Origin: Sphingomonas sp. Leaf17
Lineage (GTDB): Bacteria; Pseudomonadota; Alphaproteobacteria; Sphingomonadales; Sphingomonadaceae
Length of the DNA stretch: 64,000 nucleotides
Assembly: GCF_001421505.1 (NCBI RefSeq)
Contig: NZ_LMKL01000007.1
Coordinates: forward strand, 62,001-126,000
Direction of reading: 5' to 3'
The notes under the pieces are model-generated. The model had not been told where the DNA came from. It worked only from the letters and a program-made list of their open reading frames with translations, and did not search any database. Position 1 is the first letter of the stretch, and each line of letters opens with the position of its first letter. The translations under genes were made by a program, and so were the position numbers. Below are positions 9,967-18,645 of this stretch, one piece after another.

Positions 9967-10131
9967 ATGGGACCGGCTGTCGAAGTCGGCTTCGAGACGG
10001 TCGGAGCCGTTGTCGACTGGCTGCTCGGACGATCTAATGACGATGATCATGACGATGATCATGACGATGATCATGACGAAATCGTGGCAGATTTTATGTC
10101 GCCGGCCGCGCTAAACGATGACTGTACGTAA
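9967..10131 (+). CDS. small ORF with (Asp-Asp-Asp-His)3 tract
   Basis: A 54-codon frame begins one base after the gatA stop and ends with TAA. It starts MGPAVEVGFETVGAVVDWLLG, then has an acidic/His tract with three DDDH units, and ends ALNDDCT. The tract is encoded by a perfect 12-bp tandem repeat. Acidic/His runs can bind divalent metal, but I recognise no family. The only ribosome-binding candidate is a weak GGTGG inside the gatA stop region, where coupling by termination-reinitiation is possible. It may be a real microprotein or a chance frame. Confidence 0.35.
   Translation: MGPAVEVGFETVGAVVDWLLGRSNDDDHDDDHDDDHDEIVADFMSPAALNDDCT
10037..10079 (+). repeat. 12-bp tandem repeat, about 3.5 copies
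   Basis: Three perfect copies of ATGACGATGATC (10037-10072) plus a partial fourth ATGACGA. They encode the Asp/His tract of the overlapping small ORF. The 12-base period preserves the frame, so copy-number change would lengthen or shorten that peptide by four residues. Confidence 0.9.
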
Positions 10132-10161
10132 GGCGCTGCACGTCTGTGGACGCTATTAACG

Positions 10162-10462
10162 GTGCATGGTAATATCCTCGGTACGGGCCGACTGACAAAT
10201 CTGACGCAGAAGGGGGCAGGTTGCAATTCCGAAGAATGTGAGTGAGGCGCTGGGGCGGAAGGTCGGTGAAATGGCCGAAATTGACCGAAAAGGCGACGAC
10301 GAGGCGGTGATCCGCAAGCCCCTGCGCTACGACAGCACCGAGCGAACGGCTATGTATGCGCAGATCCTAGAGGCGTCGGAGCGATTTGCGCATCTCCGCA
10401 CTGGGCAAGGCACCAATGCGATTATGCGGGAAATTCGCGGGGACGACATATTTCAGGCCTGA
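10162..10462 (+). pseudogene. frameshifted AbrB/MazE-like antitoxin remnant
   Basis: A SpoVT/AbrB DNA-binding domain is split across two frames. The frame from GTG 10162 reads ...LTQKG, then an extra G in a run of five G (10212-10216) breaks it; the continuing frame reads QVAIPKNVSEALGRKVGE and goes on to a VapB-like tail ending MREIRGDDIFQA. Removing one G restores the classic LTxKGQVxIPK motif. A GTG at 10238 could still make a 74-residue C-terminal product lacking the first beta strand. No PIN-domain toxin follows in the next 130 bases. It looks like a decayed toxin-antitoxin locus inserted between gatA and gatB. Confidence 0.6.
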
Positions 10463-10595
10463 AAATAATCAATAATCATTGGCGATTGCTGGAGTTAAAG
10501 ATCATCGACTGTCCGTTCGACGGGCAGAGTTCGTCGAACGCTGGTCTGACGCTTGAGCAGTCCGCCAGGGCCTTGGCGGGGCGGGGGACGTGGTG

Positions 10596-11006
10596 ATGAT
10601 ATTTGACGTATTTAGCCATAGGGAGCGATTTTCCCAAACTATGGATGCCGCCAATCTCGTATTAGGCGGACTTCTTGGTGCATATTTAGGGTTGCTAATA
10701 TCGCAAAAAGGAGCGGCTGGAGGGTATTTAAACCTATTCTGGTTGTTATTCTTTTTAGTACAGTTTTGTTATTTCTTAAATGGCAGCATCGAACGGATTT
10801 ATCGAGGCGCAACGAAATTAGGTTTGATATATCTAATAATTTCTATGTTTCTTGCAATCGCGGTATATTACTATTCATTGTCATCCGCCGTTGAGCCGAA
10901 AATACTACTCACAATTCTAGCTGTATGGTTTGCGATCATGGTATCGGAGCTAGTTTCTATGACATTCATAATTGATCGTGTCCAAAAGGAGCGGCAGCAT
11001 GACTGA
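10596..11006 (+). CDS. AT-rich four-helix membrane protein of unknown function
   Basis: 136 residues, about four predicted transmembrane helices (around residues 18-40, 46-65, 78-98 and 104-126) separated by short loops, with a basic tail. No family is recognised. Codon use and base composition (many ATA, TTA and AAA codons) differ sharply from the surrounding genes, indicating recent transfer. ATG 10596 is preferred over GTG 10590/10593 because a GGGGG tract lies about 8 bases upstream. Its last 8 bases overlap the start of gatB, whose ribosome-binding site AAAGGAG lies inside this gene, so gatB translation is now coupled to it. Confidence 0.6.
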   Translation: MIFDVFSHRERFSQTMDAANLVLGGLLGAYLGLLISQKGAAGGYLNLFWLLFFLVQFCYFLNGSIERIYRGATKLGLIYLIISMFLAIAVYYYSLSSAVEPKILLTILAVWFAIMVSELVSMTFIIDRVQKERQHD

Positions 11007-12465
11007 ATTTCGTATTCAGGGCGACACCGGCGAGTGGGAGGTCGTGGTCGGCCTTGAGGTGCATGCGCAGGTGACGTCGCAGGCCAAGCTGTTTTCGGGC
11101 GCAGCGACGACGTTCGGGGCGGAGCCGAATACGCAGGTGAGCCTTGTCGACGCGGCGATGCCGGGGATGCTGCCGGTGCCGAACATGGAATGTATCCGTC
11201 AGGCGGTGCGAACGGGGCTGGCGATCGGCGCGCAGATCAACCGCTGGTCGCGGTTCGACCGCAAGAATTATTTCTACGCCGATCTGCCGCAGGGCTATCA
11301 GATCAGCCAGCTCTACCATCCGTTGGTGGGCGAGGGCGCGATCGACATCAGCTTGGACGAGAAGGATCCGGACGCCGCGACCAAGCGGATCGGTGTCGAG
11401 CGGATCCATGTCGAGCAGGATGCCGGCAAGCTGATGCACGACCAGCATCCGACCCGGTCCTATGTCGACCTGAACCGGTCGGGCGTCGCGCTGATGGAAA
11501 TCGTCAGCCGGCCGGACATGGCGTCGCCGGCCGAGGCGGGGGCGTATCTGCGGAAGCTGCGGGCAATCCTGCGCTATGTCGGCAGCTGCGACGGCAATAT
11601 GGAAGAAGGGTCGATGCGCGCCGACGTGAACGTCAGCGTGCGCAAACCCGGCGACGAACTGGGTATGCGGACCGAGACGAAGAACGTCAATTCGGTCCGC
11701 TTCGTGATGGCGGTGGTCGAGCAGGAGGCGCGGCGTCAGGTCGAGGTGATCGAGGCTGGCGGTACGATCGCGCAGGAAACACGGCTGTACGATCCCGACC
11801 GCAACGAAACGCGCTCGATGCGGTCGAAGGAGGACGCGCACGACTATCGCTATTTCCCCGATCCCGACCTGTTGCCGCTGGAACTGGAGCAGGCGTTTCT
11901 GGACGATTGTCTGGCCAGCCTGCCCGAACTGCCCGATGCCAAGCGCAAGCGGTACGAGGATCTGGGCATCACGCCCTATAATGCGGCGGTGCTGACCGCC
12001 GAGGTCGAGGCGGCGCGCTGGTTCGACACGCTGCTGGATGCCGGGGCCAAGGGGCCGGCGGCGGCGAACTGGACGACGTCCGAGCTGTTCGGTGCGCTGA
12101 ACCGGCTGGGCAAGGACATCACCGAATCGCCGGTGTCGCCGACGCAGGCGGCGGAACTGCTGGCCTTGGTCGCCGACGGCACGCTGTCGGGCAGTCTGGC
12201 CAAGCAGGTGTTCGAGGTGATGCTGGAAACCGGTGACGCGCCGTCGACGATCGTCGAGGAGCGGGGCCTGAAGCAGACCAGTGATACCGGTGCGATCGAC
12301 GCGGTGATCGCGCAGATCATGGCGGCCAATGAAGACAAGGTCGCGGACTATCGCGGCGGCAAGGACAAGCTGTTCGGGTTCTTCGTCGGCCAGACGATGA
12401 AGGCGATGGGCGGCAAGGCCAATCCGGGTGTCGTCAACGACCTGCTGAAAAAGGCGCTGGGCTGA
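10999..12465 (+). CDS. gatB: aspartyl/glutamyl-tRNA amidotransferase subunit B
   Basis: 488-residue GatB, which activates and amidates the mischarged tRNA. Signatures: [10 protein letters not shown] near the start, [31 protein letters not shown], and the C-terminal YqeY-like tail ending [20 protein letters not shown] at 10985-10991 fits ATG 10999; the upstream GTG at 10972 would add a non-conserved extension. The gene is separated from gatA by inserted DNA and may depend on read-through or on a promoter within the insert. Confidence 0.96.
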   Translation: MTEFRIQGDTGEWEVVVGLEVHAQVTSQAKLFSGAATTFGAEPNTQVSLVDAAMPGMLPVPNMECIRQAVRTGLAIGAQINRWSRFDRKNYFYADLPQGYQISQLYHPLVGEGAIDISLDEKDPDAATKRIGVERIHVEQDAGKLMHDQHPTRSYVDLNRSGVALMEIVSRPDMASPAEAGAYLRKLRAILRYVGSCDGNMEEGSMRADVNVSVRKPGDELGMRTETKNVNSVRFVMAVVEQEARRQVEVIEAGGTIAQETRLYDPDRNETRSMRSKEDAHDYRYFPDPDLLPLELEQAFLDDCLASLPELPDAKRKRYEDLGITPYNAAVLTAEVEAARWFDTLLDAGAKGPAAANWTTSELFGALNRLGKDITESPVSPTQAAELLALVADGTLSGSLAKQVFEVMLETGDAPSTIVEERGLKQTSDTGAIDAVIAQIMAANEDKVADYRGGKDKLFGFFVGQTMKAMGGKANPGVVNDLLKKALG

Positions 12466-12474
12466 ACAGGCAAA

Positions 12475-12512
12475 CACCGCGTCGACCGTTGGTCGGCGCG
12501 GTGCCTGGTTTT
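12475..12512 (+). terminator. Rho-independent terminator after gatB
   Basis: A 13-bp stem (12475-12487 with 12491-12503, one G-T pair) with a GTT loop is followed by CCTGGTTTT. It sits between gatB and the convergent small gene ending at 12533. Confidence 0.7.
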
Positions 12513-12532
12513 GCATGGAGAAGCCGGGCGGC

Positions 12533-12781
12533 TTACTGCGCGTCGTCATCCTGGTTCTTGGTGACGCCGCCGGTGCCACCGACGCCGTCGGGCATGCCGG
12601 GGTCGGTCATGGTTGCGGTTTCGTCGCCATGGTCGTCGGCGGGACCGCCGTCGATCGCGCGTTCGATGTCGCTGCGGCCGTCGCCATCGTGACGCGCGTC
12701 ACGCGCGGCCTTGGCTTCCGCGTCGGACAGCATGGCGGGGAATTCGTCAGGTTGGGTATCGGCAGGACTGGTATCAGGCAT
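12533..12781 (-). CDS. small acidic hypothetical protein
   Basis: 82-residue, very hydrophilic, Asp/Ala/Gly-rich protein without hydrophobic core (central stretch MLSDAEAKAARDARHDGDGR). No domain is recognised and it is probably disordered. A good ribosome-binding site (GAAAGG) precedes the ATG. The leader shares the 11 bases GATCTGAAAGG with the leader of the DUF3072 gene at 27027. It follows another small gene after about 10 bases, so both likely depend on the stress-type promoter at 12976-13000. Confidence 0.55.
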   Translation of the reverse strand: MPDTSPADTQPDEFPAMLSDAEAKAARDARHDGDGRSDIERAIDGGPADDHGDETATMTDPGMPDGVGGTGGVTKNQDDDAQ

Positions 12782-12791
12782 GGTCGGCCTT

Positions 12792-12950
12792 TCAGATCTG
12801 TGGCGGCTGGGTCGTGGCGGGATCGCCCATCGGCGTGCCGGGCGAGGGGATGTCGACGTCGGGCGCGGGCGGCGTCACTTCTGGCGGGGGGGCGTCGGGC
12901 TGTGCCGGGGGCGTGGGCATCGGGGTTTCGGCTGGGGGCTGGGTCGCCAT
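12792..12950 (-). CDS. 52-residue proline-rich protein
   Basis: Short protein MATQPPAETPMPTPPAQPD..., dominated by Pro, Ala and Thr, with no recognised domain. The ATG at 12950 is chosen over an upstream start because it has a strong ribosome-binding site (AAGGAGAG). It is the first gene of a two-gene minus-strand unit with the acidic protein at 12533-12781. Function unknown; the gene could encode a disordered stress protein. Confidence 0.45.
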   Translation of the reverse strand: MATQPPAETPMPTPPAQPDAPPPEVTPPAPDVDIPSPGTPMGDPATTQPPQI

Positions 12951-12975
12951 CTGAACTCTCCTTTTCTCAAGGGTC

Positions 12976-13000
12976 AACGCGCCGATCGTGCACCGGTTGC
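12976..13000 (-). promoter_or_regulatory. EcfG-type general stress promoter (candidate)
   Basis: On the minus strand GCAAC (13000-12996) and CGTT (12979-12976) are 16 bases apart. The known alphaproteobacterial EcfG consensus is GGAAC-N16/17-CGTT, so there is one mismatch in the -35. It lies about 26 bases upstream of the proline-rich gene start. Confidence 0.45.
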
Positions 13001-13010
13001 GTGTCATGTC

Positions 13011-13038
13011 TTGCCGAGGACCCTTGCGCTGGTATAGA
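13011..13038 (+). promoter_or_regulatory. sigma-70-type promoter of tRNA-Leu
   Basis: TTGCCG (13011-13016), 16-base spacer and TATAGA (13033-13038), about 25 bases before the tRNA. Confidence 0.5.
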
Positions 13039-13062
13039 CGCGCCCGCTACGGCAACCTCCGA

Positions 13063-13147
13063 GCGGGCGTGGCGGAACTGGTAGACGCAGCAGGTTTAGG
13101 TCCTGCCATCGAAAGATGTGGGGGTTCGAGTCCCTTCGCCCGCACCA
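13063..13147 (+). tRNA. tRNA-Leu (anticodon TAG)
   Basis: Acceptor arms GCGGGCG and CGCCCGC pair perfectly. The anticodon stem GCAGG/CCTGC holds the loop TTTAGGT, giving anticodon TAG (reads CUA/CUG). A class II variable arm lies between CATCGAAAGATG and the T arm GGGTTCGAGTCCC-like stem. CCA is encoded. Confidence 0.95.
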
Positions 13148-13220
13148 GTCCTTCGTCTTTCGCGGGCGTGGGTATGCTGCACGAGATTGATGCGATTCCT
13201 TTTTTAGACAAAGGCCCGAA

Positions 13221-15029
13221 ATGCAGACTGTCGAGACGTTGAACGAGGGGCTGAAGCGCGCCTACACGCTCACCATCACCGCCAAGGACATCGAGTCCAA
13301 GGTCGACGCCGAGATCAAGCGCGTCGCACCCCAGATGAAGATGCCCGGCTTCCGTCCCGGCAAGGTGCCCGCGAACCTCGTGCGCAAGATGCACGGTCCG
13401 GCGATCCAGCAGGATGCGCTGAACAGCGCCATCCAGGAGGGCGTTCAGGCGCTCGTCGCCGAGAAACAGTTGCGCCCCGCGATGCAGCCGTCGGTCGAGC
13501 TGACCGAGGGCTATGAGGCCGGCAAGGACGCCGAGATCAAGATCGCGCTGGAAGTGCTGCCGCAGGTGCCGACCCCGGCGATCGACGCGCTGACGCTGGA
13601 GCGGCTGACGATTCCGGTCGATGAGTCGGCGGTGGACGAGCAGCTGCAGAAGTTTGCCGACCAGCAGAAGAAGTGGGACGAGACCGGCGACGACTATACC
13701 GCGAAGACGGGTGACCTGGTCACCGTCGACTTCGTCGGCAAGGTCGACGGCGTCGCGTTCGATGGCGGGACCGGCGAGGACATGGCCGTCGAGATCGGCG
13801 CGGGCCGCCTGATCCCGGGCTTCGAGGACCAGATCGTCGGCGTCAGCGCGGGCGACGAGCGTCAGATCAACGTGACCTTCCCCGAGGATTATCAGGCCAA
13901 GGAACTCGCCGGCAAGGCCGCGACGTTCGACCTGACGGTCAAGTCGGTGAAGGTTTCGGGCGAGAGCGTGATCGACGACGAACTGGCCAAGTCGCTGGGT
14001 CTGGAAAGCCTGGAGCAGCTGCGCGGACTGCTCAAGGGGCAGATCGAGCAGGAGCATAACGGCCTGACCCGCACCCACATGAAGCGCAAGCTGCTCGACC
14101 AGCTGGCCGATGGGCACGATTTTGAAGTGCCGCCGTCGATGGTCGATGCCGAGTTCAGCCAGATCTGGTCGCAGCTTGAGCATGAAGCGACCCACGAGGC
14201 CGATCCCGAAGCCGCGCGCGCCGAAATGGAATCGGAGCGCGGCGATTATCGCAAGATCGCCGAGCGCCGTGTGCGTCTGGGGCTGTTGCTGTCCGAGATC
14301 GGCCAAACCAACGGCGTCGAGGTTTCGCAGCAGGAAATGAACCGCCTGATCGCGCAGGCCGCGCAGCAATATGGCCCGGAGGAGCGCCAGCGCTTCATCC
14401 AGTACGTCCAGCAGGAGCCGATGGCGGCCGCCCAGCTGCGCGCGCCGCTGTACGAGGACAAGGTCGTCGACTTCCTGTTCGAGAAGGCGACGATCACTGA
14501 CCGCGAAGCGACCCGCGAGGAGCTGGAAGCTGCGATTGAGAGCGAGGACGGTCACGTTCACGGTCCCGATTGCGGGCATGACCACGACCATGCGGCCGAT
14601 GCGAAGCCGGTAAAGAAGGCGGCTGCCAAGAAGGCCGCGCCGGCCGCCAAGGCAGAACAGGCCGATGCCGCGGATACCACGGCTGATGCCGAGGCTGCTG
14701 CGGCCGAGGAAGCGCGCCTGGAGGCCAAGCGCGAAGCCAAGCGCGCCGCCAAGAAGGCTGCGGAAGACGCCGCCGCCGCCGAAGCGGAAGCCGCGCCGGC
14801 AGCACCGGCCGCCGTGTCGGCAGAGGAGGAAGCGCGCCTGGAGGCCAAGCGCGAAGCCAAGCGTGCCGCCAAGAAGGCTGCGGACGCGCAGGCCGCTGCA
14901 CCAGTCGAGGCCGAAACCGCAGTGACCGAATCCTCGCCGGTTGCGGCCGAGGAGGCCAAGGGCACCGAAGCCGCCGATGCGCCGGTGAAGAAGCCGCGCG
15001 CGAAGAAGGCCAAGCCCGCCGAGGCTTGA
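13221..15029 (+). CDS. tig: trigger factor with extended His-rich and Lys/Ala-rich tail
   Basis: Ribosome-bound chaperone and peptidyl-prolyl isomerase. The order is: N-terminal ribosome-binding domain with the signature GFRPGKVP (about residues 44-51), FKBP-type isomerase domain (GDLVTVDFVGKVDG, about 170-255) and the alpha-helical C-terminal domain to about residue 445. Standard trigger factors end there at about 430-450 residues; this one has 602. The extra 150 residues begin with a His/Asp cluster (HVHGPDCGHDHDH) and continue as an Ala/Lys/Glu-rich histone-H1-like tail holding two near-identical copies of EEARLEAKREAKRAAKKAA. The tail could bind metal and nucleic acid or ribosomal RNA, but that is inference. 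An AAAGG site precedes the ATG. Confidence 0.95.
   Translation: MQTVETLNEGLKRAYTLTITAKDIESKVDAEIKRVAPQMKMPGFRPGKVPANLVRKMHGPAIQQDALNSAIQEGVQALVAEKQLRPAMQPSVELTEGYEAGKDAEIKIALEVLPQVPTPAIDALTLERLTIPVDESAVDEQLQKFADQQKKWDETGDDYTAKTGDLVTVDFVGKVDGVAFDGGTGEDMAVEIGAGRLIPGFEDQIVGVSAGDERQINVTFPEDYQAKELAGKAATFDLTVKSVKVSGESVIDDELAKSLGLESLEQLRGLLKGQIEQEHNGLTRTHMKRKLLDQLADGHDFEVPPSMVDAEFSQIWSQLEHEATHEADPEAARAEMESERGDYRKIAERRVRLGLLLSEIGQTNGVEVSQQEMNRLIAQAAQQYGPEERQRFIQYVQQEPMAAAQLRAPLYEDKVVDFLFEKATITDREATREELEAAIESEDGHVHGPDCGHDHDHAADAKPVKKAAAKKAAPAAKAEQADAADTTADAEAAAAEEARLEAKREAKRAAKKAAEDAAAAEAEAAPAAPAAVSAEEEARLEAKREAKRAAKKAADAQAAAPVEAETAVTESSPVAAEEAKGTEAADAPVKKPRAKKAKPAEA
14706..14884 (+). repeat. 59-bp direct repeat inside tig
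   Basis: Two 59-base copies (14706-14764 and 14826-14884) are identical except for one C/T difference. They encode the duplicated Lys/Ala/Glu segment of the trigger-factor tail, 120 bases (40 codons) apart. Confidence 0.9.
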
Positions 15030-15046
15030 CGACGTCGTGAGCCGTC

Positions 15047-15088
15047 AACCGCCATCCCGGGTCAGCCTCGGGGTGGCGGTTTGCGTTT
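15047..15088 (+). terminator. terminator-like hairpin after tig
   Basis: A 13-bp stem (15047-15059 with 15069-15081, arms AACCGCCATCCCG and CGGGGTGGCGGTT, one G-T pair), then TGCGTTTGCTCC. The T run is weak. Confidence 0.6.
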
Positions 15089-15143
15089 GCTCCATACTGA
15101 CCGCGTGCCCCGGAACGGGCATCATTGAAGGGGGCAGGGGCCG

Positions 15144-16076
15144 GTGACCGAGCCACGCATCGCCGTTCTGCTGCCCTGCTATAACGAGGAGGCCGCGATC
15201 GCGCAGACGGTCGCCGGCTTTCGGGCCGCGCTGCCGGGTGCGGTCGTCTATGTCTATGACAACAACAGTCGGGACCGGACGCGGGAGGTCGCGGCGTCAG
15301 CCGGCGCGGTGGTCCGGCGCGAGCGGATCCAGGGCAAGGGCGCGGTCGTGCGGCGGATGTTCGCCGATGTCGACGCCGATATCTATGTGATGGCGGACGG
15401 CGACGCGACCTATGACGCCGCGTCCGCGCCGGCGATGGTCGCGCGGATGCTCGACGAACAGATCGACATGGTCGTGGGCAGCCGGGTGAGCGATGCGACG
15501 CTGGCCTACAGACGGGGGCACCGGTTCGGCAACGCGTTGCTGACCGGCATGCTGGCGCGGCTGTTCGGGCGCAGCTTCACCGATATCCTGTCGGGCTACC
15601 GGGTGTTTTCGCGTCGGTTCGTCAAGAGCTTCCCGGTGCTGTCGGCCGGGTTCGAGATCGAAACCGAGATCAGCGTCCATGCGCTGGAACTGAAGATGCC
15701 GACCGCCGAGGTCGAGACGCCCTATTTCGCGCGGCCCGAGGGGTCGGAATCCAAGCTGTCGACCTATGGCGACGGCTGGCGGATCCTGCGCACGATCCTG
15801 ACCCTGTACCGGATCGAGCGGCCCCTGTGGTTCTTTGGCGCGGTCGGCGGTGTCCTGGCACTGCTCGCGGTGCTGCTCGCGGTGCCGCTGGTGCTGACCT
15901 ATATGCAGACGCACCTGGTCCCGCGCGTGCCGACGGCGGTGCTGGTGACGGGGCTGATGATCCTGGCCGCGCTCAACCTGTTCGCCGGGCTGATCCTCGA
16001 CACGGTCGTGCGCGGGCGGCGCGAGGTGCGGCGGCTGGCGTATCTGGGACATGCGGCACCGGGTTCTCCCACTTGA
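15144..16076 (+). CDS. family 2 glycosyltransferase with two C-terminal membrane helices
   Basis: 310-residue GT-A enzyme. The N-terminal part has [11 protein letters not shown] (nucleotide-binding strand), [12 protein letters not shown] and the acidic MADGDATYD metal site near residue 85, followed by VVGSRV and a polyprenyl-phosphate glycosyltransferase-like [11 protein letters not shown]. Two hydrophobic segments (about 230-255 and 265-290) anchor it. It probably transfers a sugar to undecaprenyl phosphate for envelope polysaccharide, by analogy with dolichyl-phosphate mannosyltransferases. GTG start with the G-rich site GGGGGCAGGGG upstream. It is not obviously linked functionally to clpP downstream. 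Confidence 0.8.
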   Translation: MTEPRIAVLLPCYNEEAAIAQTVAGFRAALPGAVVYVYDNNSRDRTREVAASAGAVVRRERIQGKGAVVRRMFADVDADIYVMADGDATYDAASAPAMVARMLDEQIDMVVGSRVSDATLAYRRGHRFGNALLTGMLARLFGRSFTDILSGYRVFSRRFVKSFPVLSAGFEIETEISVHALELKMPTAEVETPYFARPEGSESKLSTYGDGWRILRTILTLYRIERPLWFFGAVGGVLALLAVLLAVPLVLTYMQTHLVPRVPTAVLVTGLMILAALNLFAGLILDTVVRGRREVRRLAYLGHAAPGSPT

Positions 16077-16131
16077 ACTCGATCGTTCAAGCGACGATGT
16101 TGGGCCTTCCGAGGGCATAAGAGAGATTTTC

Positions 16132-16821
16132 ATGCATAATCCGTTCGAGACCGGCAATTTCATGGCACCGCTGATGAATGCGGGCCTTGCGCCGCAGGCT
16201 CCGCAAGGTGGCCTCGTGCCGATAGTCATCGAGCAGTCGAACCGGGGCGAACGCTCGTTCGACATCTTCAGCCGCCTGCTGCGCGAGCGCATCATCTTCG
16301 TGACCGGCGGGGTCGAGGACGGCATGGCCTCGCTCATCACCGCGCAGCTGCTGTTCCTTGAGTCGGAGAATCCGAAGAAGGACATCTTCATGTACATCAA
16401 CTCGCCGGGCGGTGTCGTCACGGCGGGCATGGCGATCCATGACACGATGCAGTATATCCGGCCGCGCGTCGGCACGGTGTGCATCGGGCAGGCGGCGTCG
16501 ATGGGCAGCTTCCTGCTGGCCGCCGGCGAGCCGGGGATGCGCGTCGCGATGACCAATGCGCGGATCATGATCCACCAGCCGTCGGGCGGCGCGCAGGGCA
16601 TGGCCTCGGACATCGAGATCCAGGCACGCGAAATCCTGCGCATCCGGCACCGGATGAACGAGCTGTATGCCAAGTACACCGGCAAGCCGATCGAGGAGAT
16701 CGAGCGCGCCATGGACCGCGACAAGTTCATGTCGGCCGAGGAAACCAAGGAGTTCGGGATCATCGACCAGGTGTTCGACAAGCGGCCGGCCGCCGCCGAC
16801 GACGCGACGCCCGCCGCGTAA
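16132..16821 (+). CDS. clpP: ATP-dependent Clp protease proteolytic subunit
   Basis: 229-residue ClpP. The catalytic Ser is in [11 protein letters not shown] (Ser123) and the His in [11 protein letters not shown] (His148); the Asp is in the following [11 protein letters not shown] region. Forms the tetradecameric barrel fed by ClpX or ClpA. ATG 16132 has AAGAGAG just upstream; in-frame extensions upstream lack a ribosome-binding site. clpX follows 110 bases downstream, the common alphaproteobacterial order. Confidence 0.96.
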   Translation: MHNPFETGNFMAPLMNAGLAPQAPQGGLVPIVIEQSNRGERSFDIFSRLLRERIIFVTGGVEDGMASLITAQLLFLESENPKKDIFMYINSPGGVVTAGMAIHDTMQYIRPRVGTVCIGQAASMGSFLLAAGEPGMRVAMTNARIMIHQPSGGAQGMASDIEIQAREILRIRHRMNELYAKYTGKPIEEIERAMDRDKFMSAEETKEFGIIDQVFDKRPAAADDATPAA

Positions 16822-16930
16822 GGCGACACGTTTACCGTGGATTGGTGATTTCCATTGTAGGATGCCGGGGGCGCGCTAGACTGCGCTCCCGGTAACGGTA
16901 CGCGCCCGGTCATGCGCGAGAGGTGATTTG

Positions 16931-18196
16931 ATGACGAAGCTGAGCGGTGGCGACTCCAAGAGCACCCTCTATTGCTCGTTCTGCGGCAAGTCGCAGCACG
17001 AGGTACGCAAGCTGATCGCCGGGCCGACGGTCTTCATCTGCGACGAGTGTGTGGAACTGTGCAACGACATCATCCGCGAGGAGACGAAGTCGGCACTGGT
17101 CGCGAAGAAGGACGGCGGCGTGCCGACCCCGCAGGAAATCTGCGACGTCCTCGACGATTACGTCATCGGCCAGAAGCGCGCCAAGCGCGTGCTGTCGGTG
17201 GCGGTCCACAACCATTACAAGCGGCTGAACCACGGGGCCAAGGGTGCCGATGTCGAACTCAGCAAGTCGAACATCCTGCTGGTCGGACCGACCGGGTGCG
17301 GCAAGACGCTGCTCGCGCAGACGCTGGCCCGTATTCTCGACGTGCCGTTCACCATGGCCGACGCGACGACGCTGACCGAGGCGGGCTATGTCGGCGAGGA
17401 TGTCGAGAACATCATCCTCAAGTTGCTCCAGGCGTCGGACTATAACGTCGAGCGGGCGCAGCGCGGGATCGTCTATATCGACGAGATCGACAAGATCAGC
17501 CGCAAGGCCGAGAACCCGTCGATCACCCGCGACGTGTCGGGCGAGGGCGTGCAGCAAGCGCTGCTGAAGCTGATGGAAGGCACCACCGCCAGCGTCCCGC
17601 CGCAGGGTGGCCGCAAGCACCCGCAGCAGGAGTTCCTGCAGGTCGACACGACGAACATCCTGTTCATCTGCGGTGGTGCGTTCTCGGGCCTTGAGAAGAT
17701 CATCGGCGACCGGTTGCAGGGCAAGTCGATAGGCTTTGGTGCCTATGTCGCGGCGCCCGAGGAGCGGCGCACCGGCGAGACTCTGAAGTCGGTCGAGCCG
17801 GAGGATCTGTTGAAGTTCGGCCTGATCCCCGAGTTTGTCGGTCGTCTGCCGGTCATCGCGACGCTGGAAGATCTGGACGTCGACGCGCTGGTCAAGATCC
17901 TGAAGGAGCCGAAGAACGCGCTGGTGAAGCAGTACCAGAAGCTGTTCGAGATGGAGCAGGTCGATCTGGGCTTCACCGACGACGCGCTGGTCGCGGTCGC
18001 CAAGAAGGGCATTGAGCGCAAGACCGGTGCGCGCGGGCTGCGGTCGATTCTGGAGAGCATCCTGCTCGACACGATGTTCGACCTGCCCGGCATGGACGGC
18101 GTCGACGAGGTGATGATCGACAAGGACGTGATCGAGGGCCGCAAGGAACCGATCCGCGTCTATGCCGAAAAGAAGAAGGACGGCGCGGCCGCCTGA
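16931..18196 (+). CDS. clpX: ATP-dependent Clp protease ATP-binding subunit
   Basis: 421-residue AAA+ unfoldase. N-terminal zinc-binding domain with CSFCGK and CDECVELC, Walker A GPTGCGKT (residues 119-126), Walker B IVYIDEID, and the C-terminal sensor region [10 protein letters not shown]. It recognises substrates and passes them to ClpP. GAGAGGTG precedes the ATG at 16931; the TTG directly upstream is not needed. Confidence 0.96.
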   Translation: MTKLSGGDSKSTLYCSFCGKSQHEVRKLIAGPTVFICDECVELCNDIIREETKSALVAKKDGGVPTPQEICDVLDDYVIGQKRAKRVLSVAVHNHYKRLNHGAKGADVELSKSNILLVGPTGCGKTLLAQTLARILDVPFTMADATTLTEAGYVGEDVENIILKLLQASDYNVERAQRGIVYIDEIDKISRKAENPSITRDVSGEGVQQALLKLMEGTTASVPPQGGRKHPQQEFLQVDTTNILFICGGAFSGLEKIIGDRLQGKSIGFGAYVAAPEERRTGETLKSVEPEDLLKFGLIPEFVGRLPVIATLEDLDVDALVKILKEPKNALVKQYQKLFEMEQVDLGFTDDALVAVAKKGIERKTGARGLRSILESILLDTMFDLPGMDGVDEVMIDKDVIEGRKEPIRVYAEKKKDGAAA

Positions 18197-18220
18197 TTTC
18201 TCGATTTTGCGTTACGGAGG

Positions 18221-18253
18221 CGAGCGTCGGGTGACCGGCGCTCGTTTTCGTTT
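18221..18253 (+). terminator. Rho-independent terminator after clpX
   Basis: A 10-bp stem (18221-18230 with 18235-18244, one G-T pair) and GTGA loop, followed by TTTTCGTTT. Ends the clpP-clpX unit. The remaining DNA up to tRNA-His shows no gene. Confidence 0.8.
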
Positions 18254-18417
18254 AGGGGATATCGGCATGCGTCGGGGGGACGCGGTGGGGAGTCATCGGG
18301 CGGCAGGGTGTCTGCGAATCCGCGCGAACCGCATCGTCCAGCCCCGGGAAAACTCGGGTGTTTCGCAAGCGTGAGGATGACGGGCGGTATTCATCGCATC
18401 CCGAACCGCATCAGCGC

Positions 18418-18447
18418 TTGACGAACCGCGCCAACCCCCGCTATCGG
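18418..18447 (+). promoter_or_regulatory. promoter of tRNA-His
   Basis: TTGACG (18418-18423), 18-base spacer, TATCGG (18442-18447), 13 bases before the tRNA 5' end. Confidence 0.45.
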
Positions 18448-18460
18448 GCCAGCCTTCGCG

Positions 18461-18537
18461 GCGATCGTAGTTCAATTGGTTAGAGCGTCGGCTTGTGATG
18501 CCGGATGTTGCGGGTTCAAGTCCCGTCGGTCGCCCCA
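18461..18537 (+). tRNA. tRNA-His (anticodon GTG)
   Basis: Acceptor GCGATCG pairs with CGGTCGC (one G-T pair); the preceding G18460 can pair with C73, the extra G-1:C73 pair diagnostic of tRNA-His. The anticodon loop TTGTGAT gives GTG. CCA is encoded and followed by a run of eight T, which may help termination. Confidence 0.96.
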
Positions 18538-18645
18538 TTTTTTTTCCGCCTCTTTTTCGGACCCCCGCGCTTTGGGCTGGTCAAATGGCGTTGAAAATAA
18601 TATTTCACTCCCGCGTAATTATATTCCTCCGATACGGAGCCGGCG

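Noticed and set aside
18254..18417. Possible small gene between clpX and tRNA-His
   Set aside because: No frame with ribosome-binding site and protein-like composition; treated as untranslated spacer.
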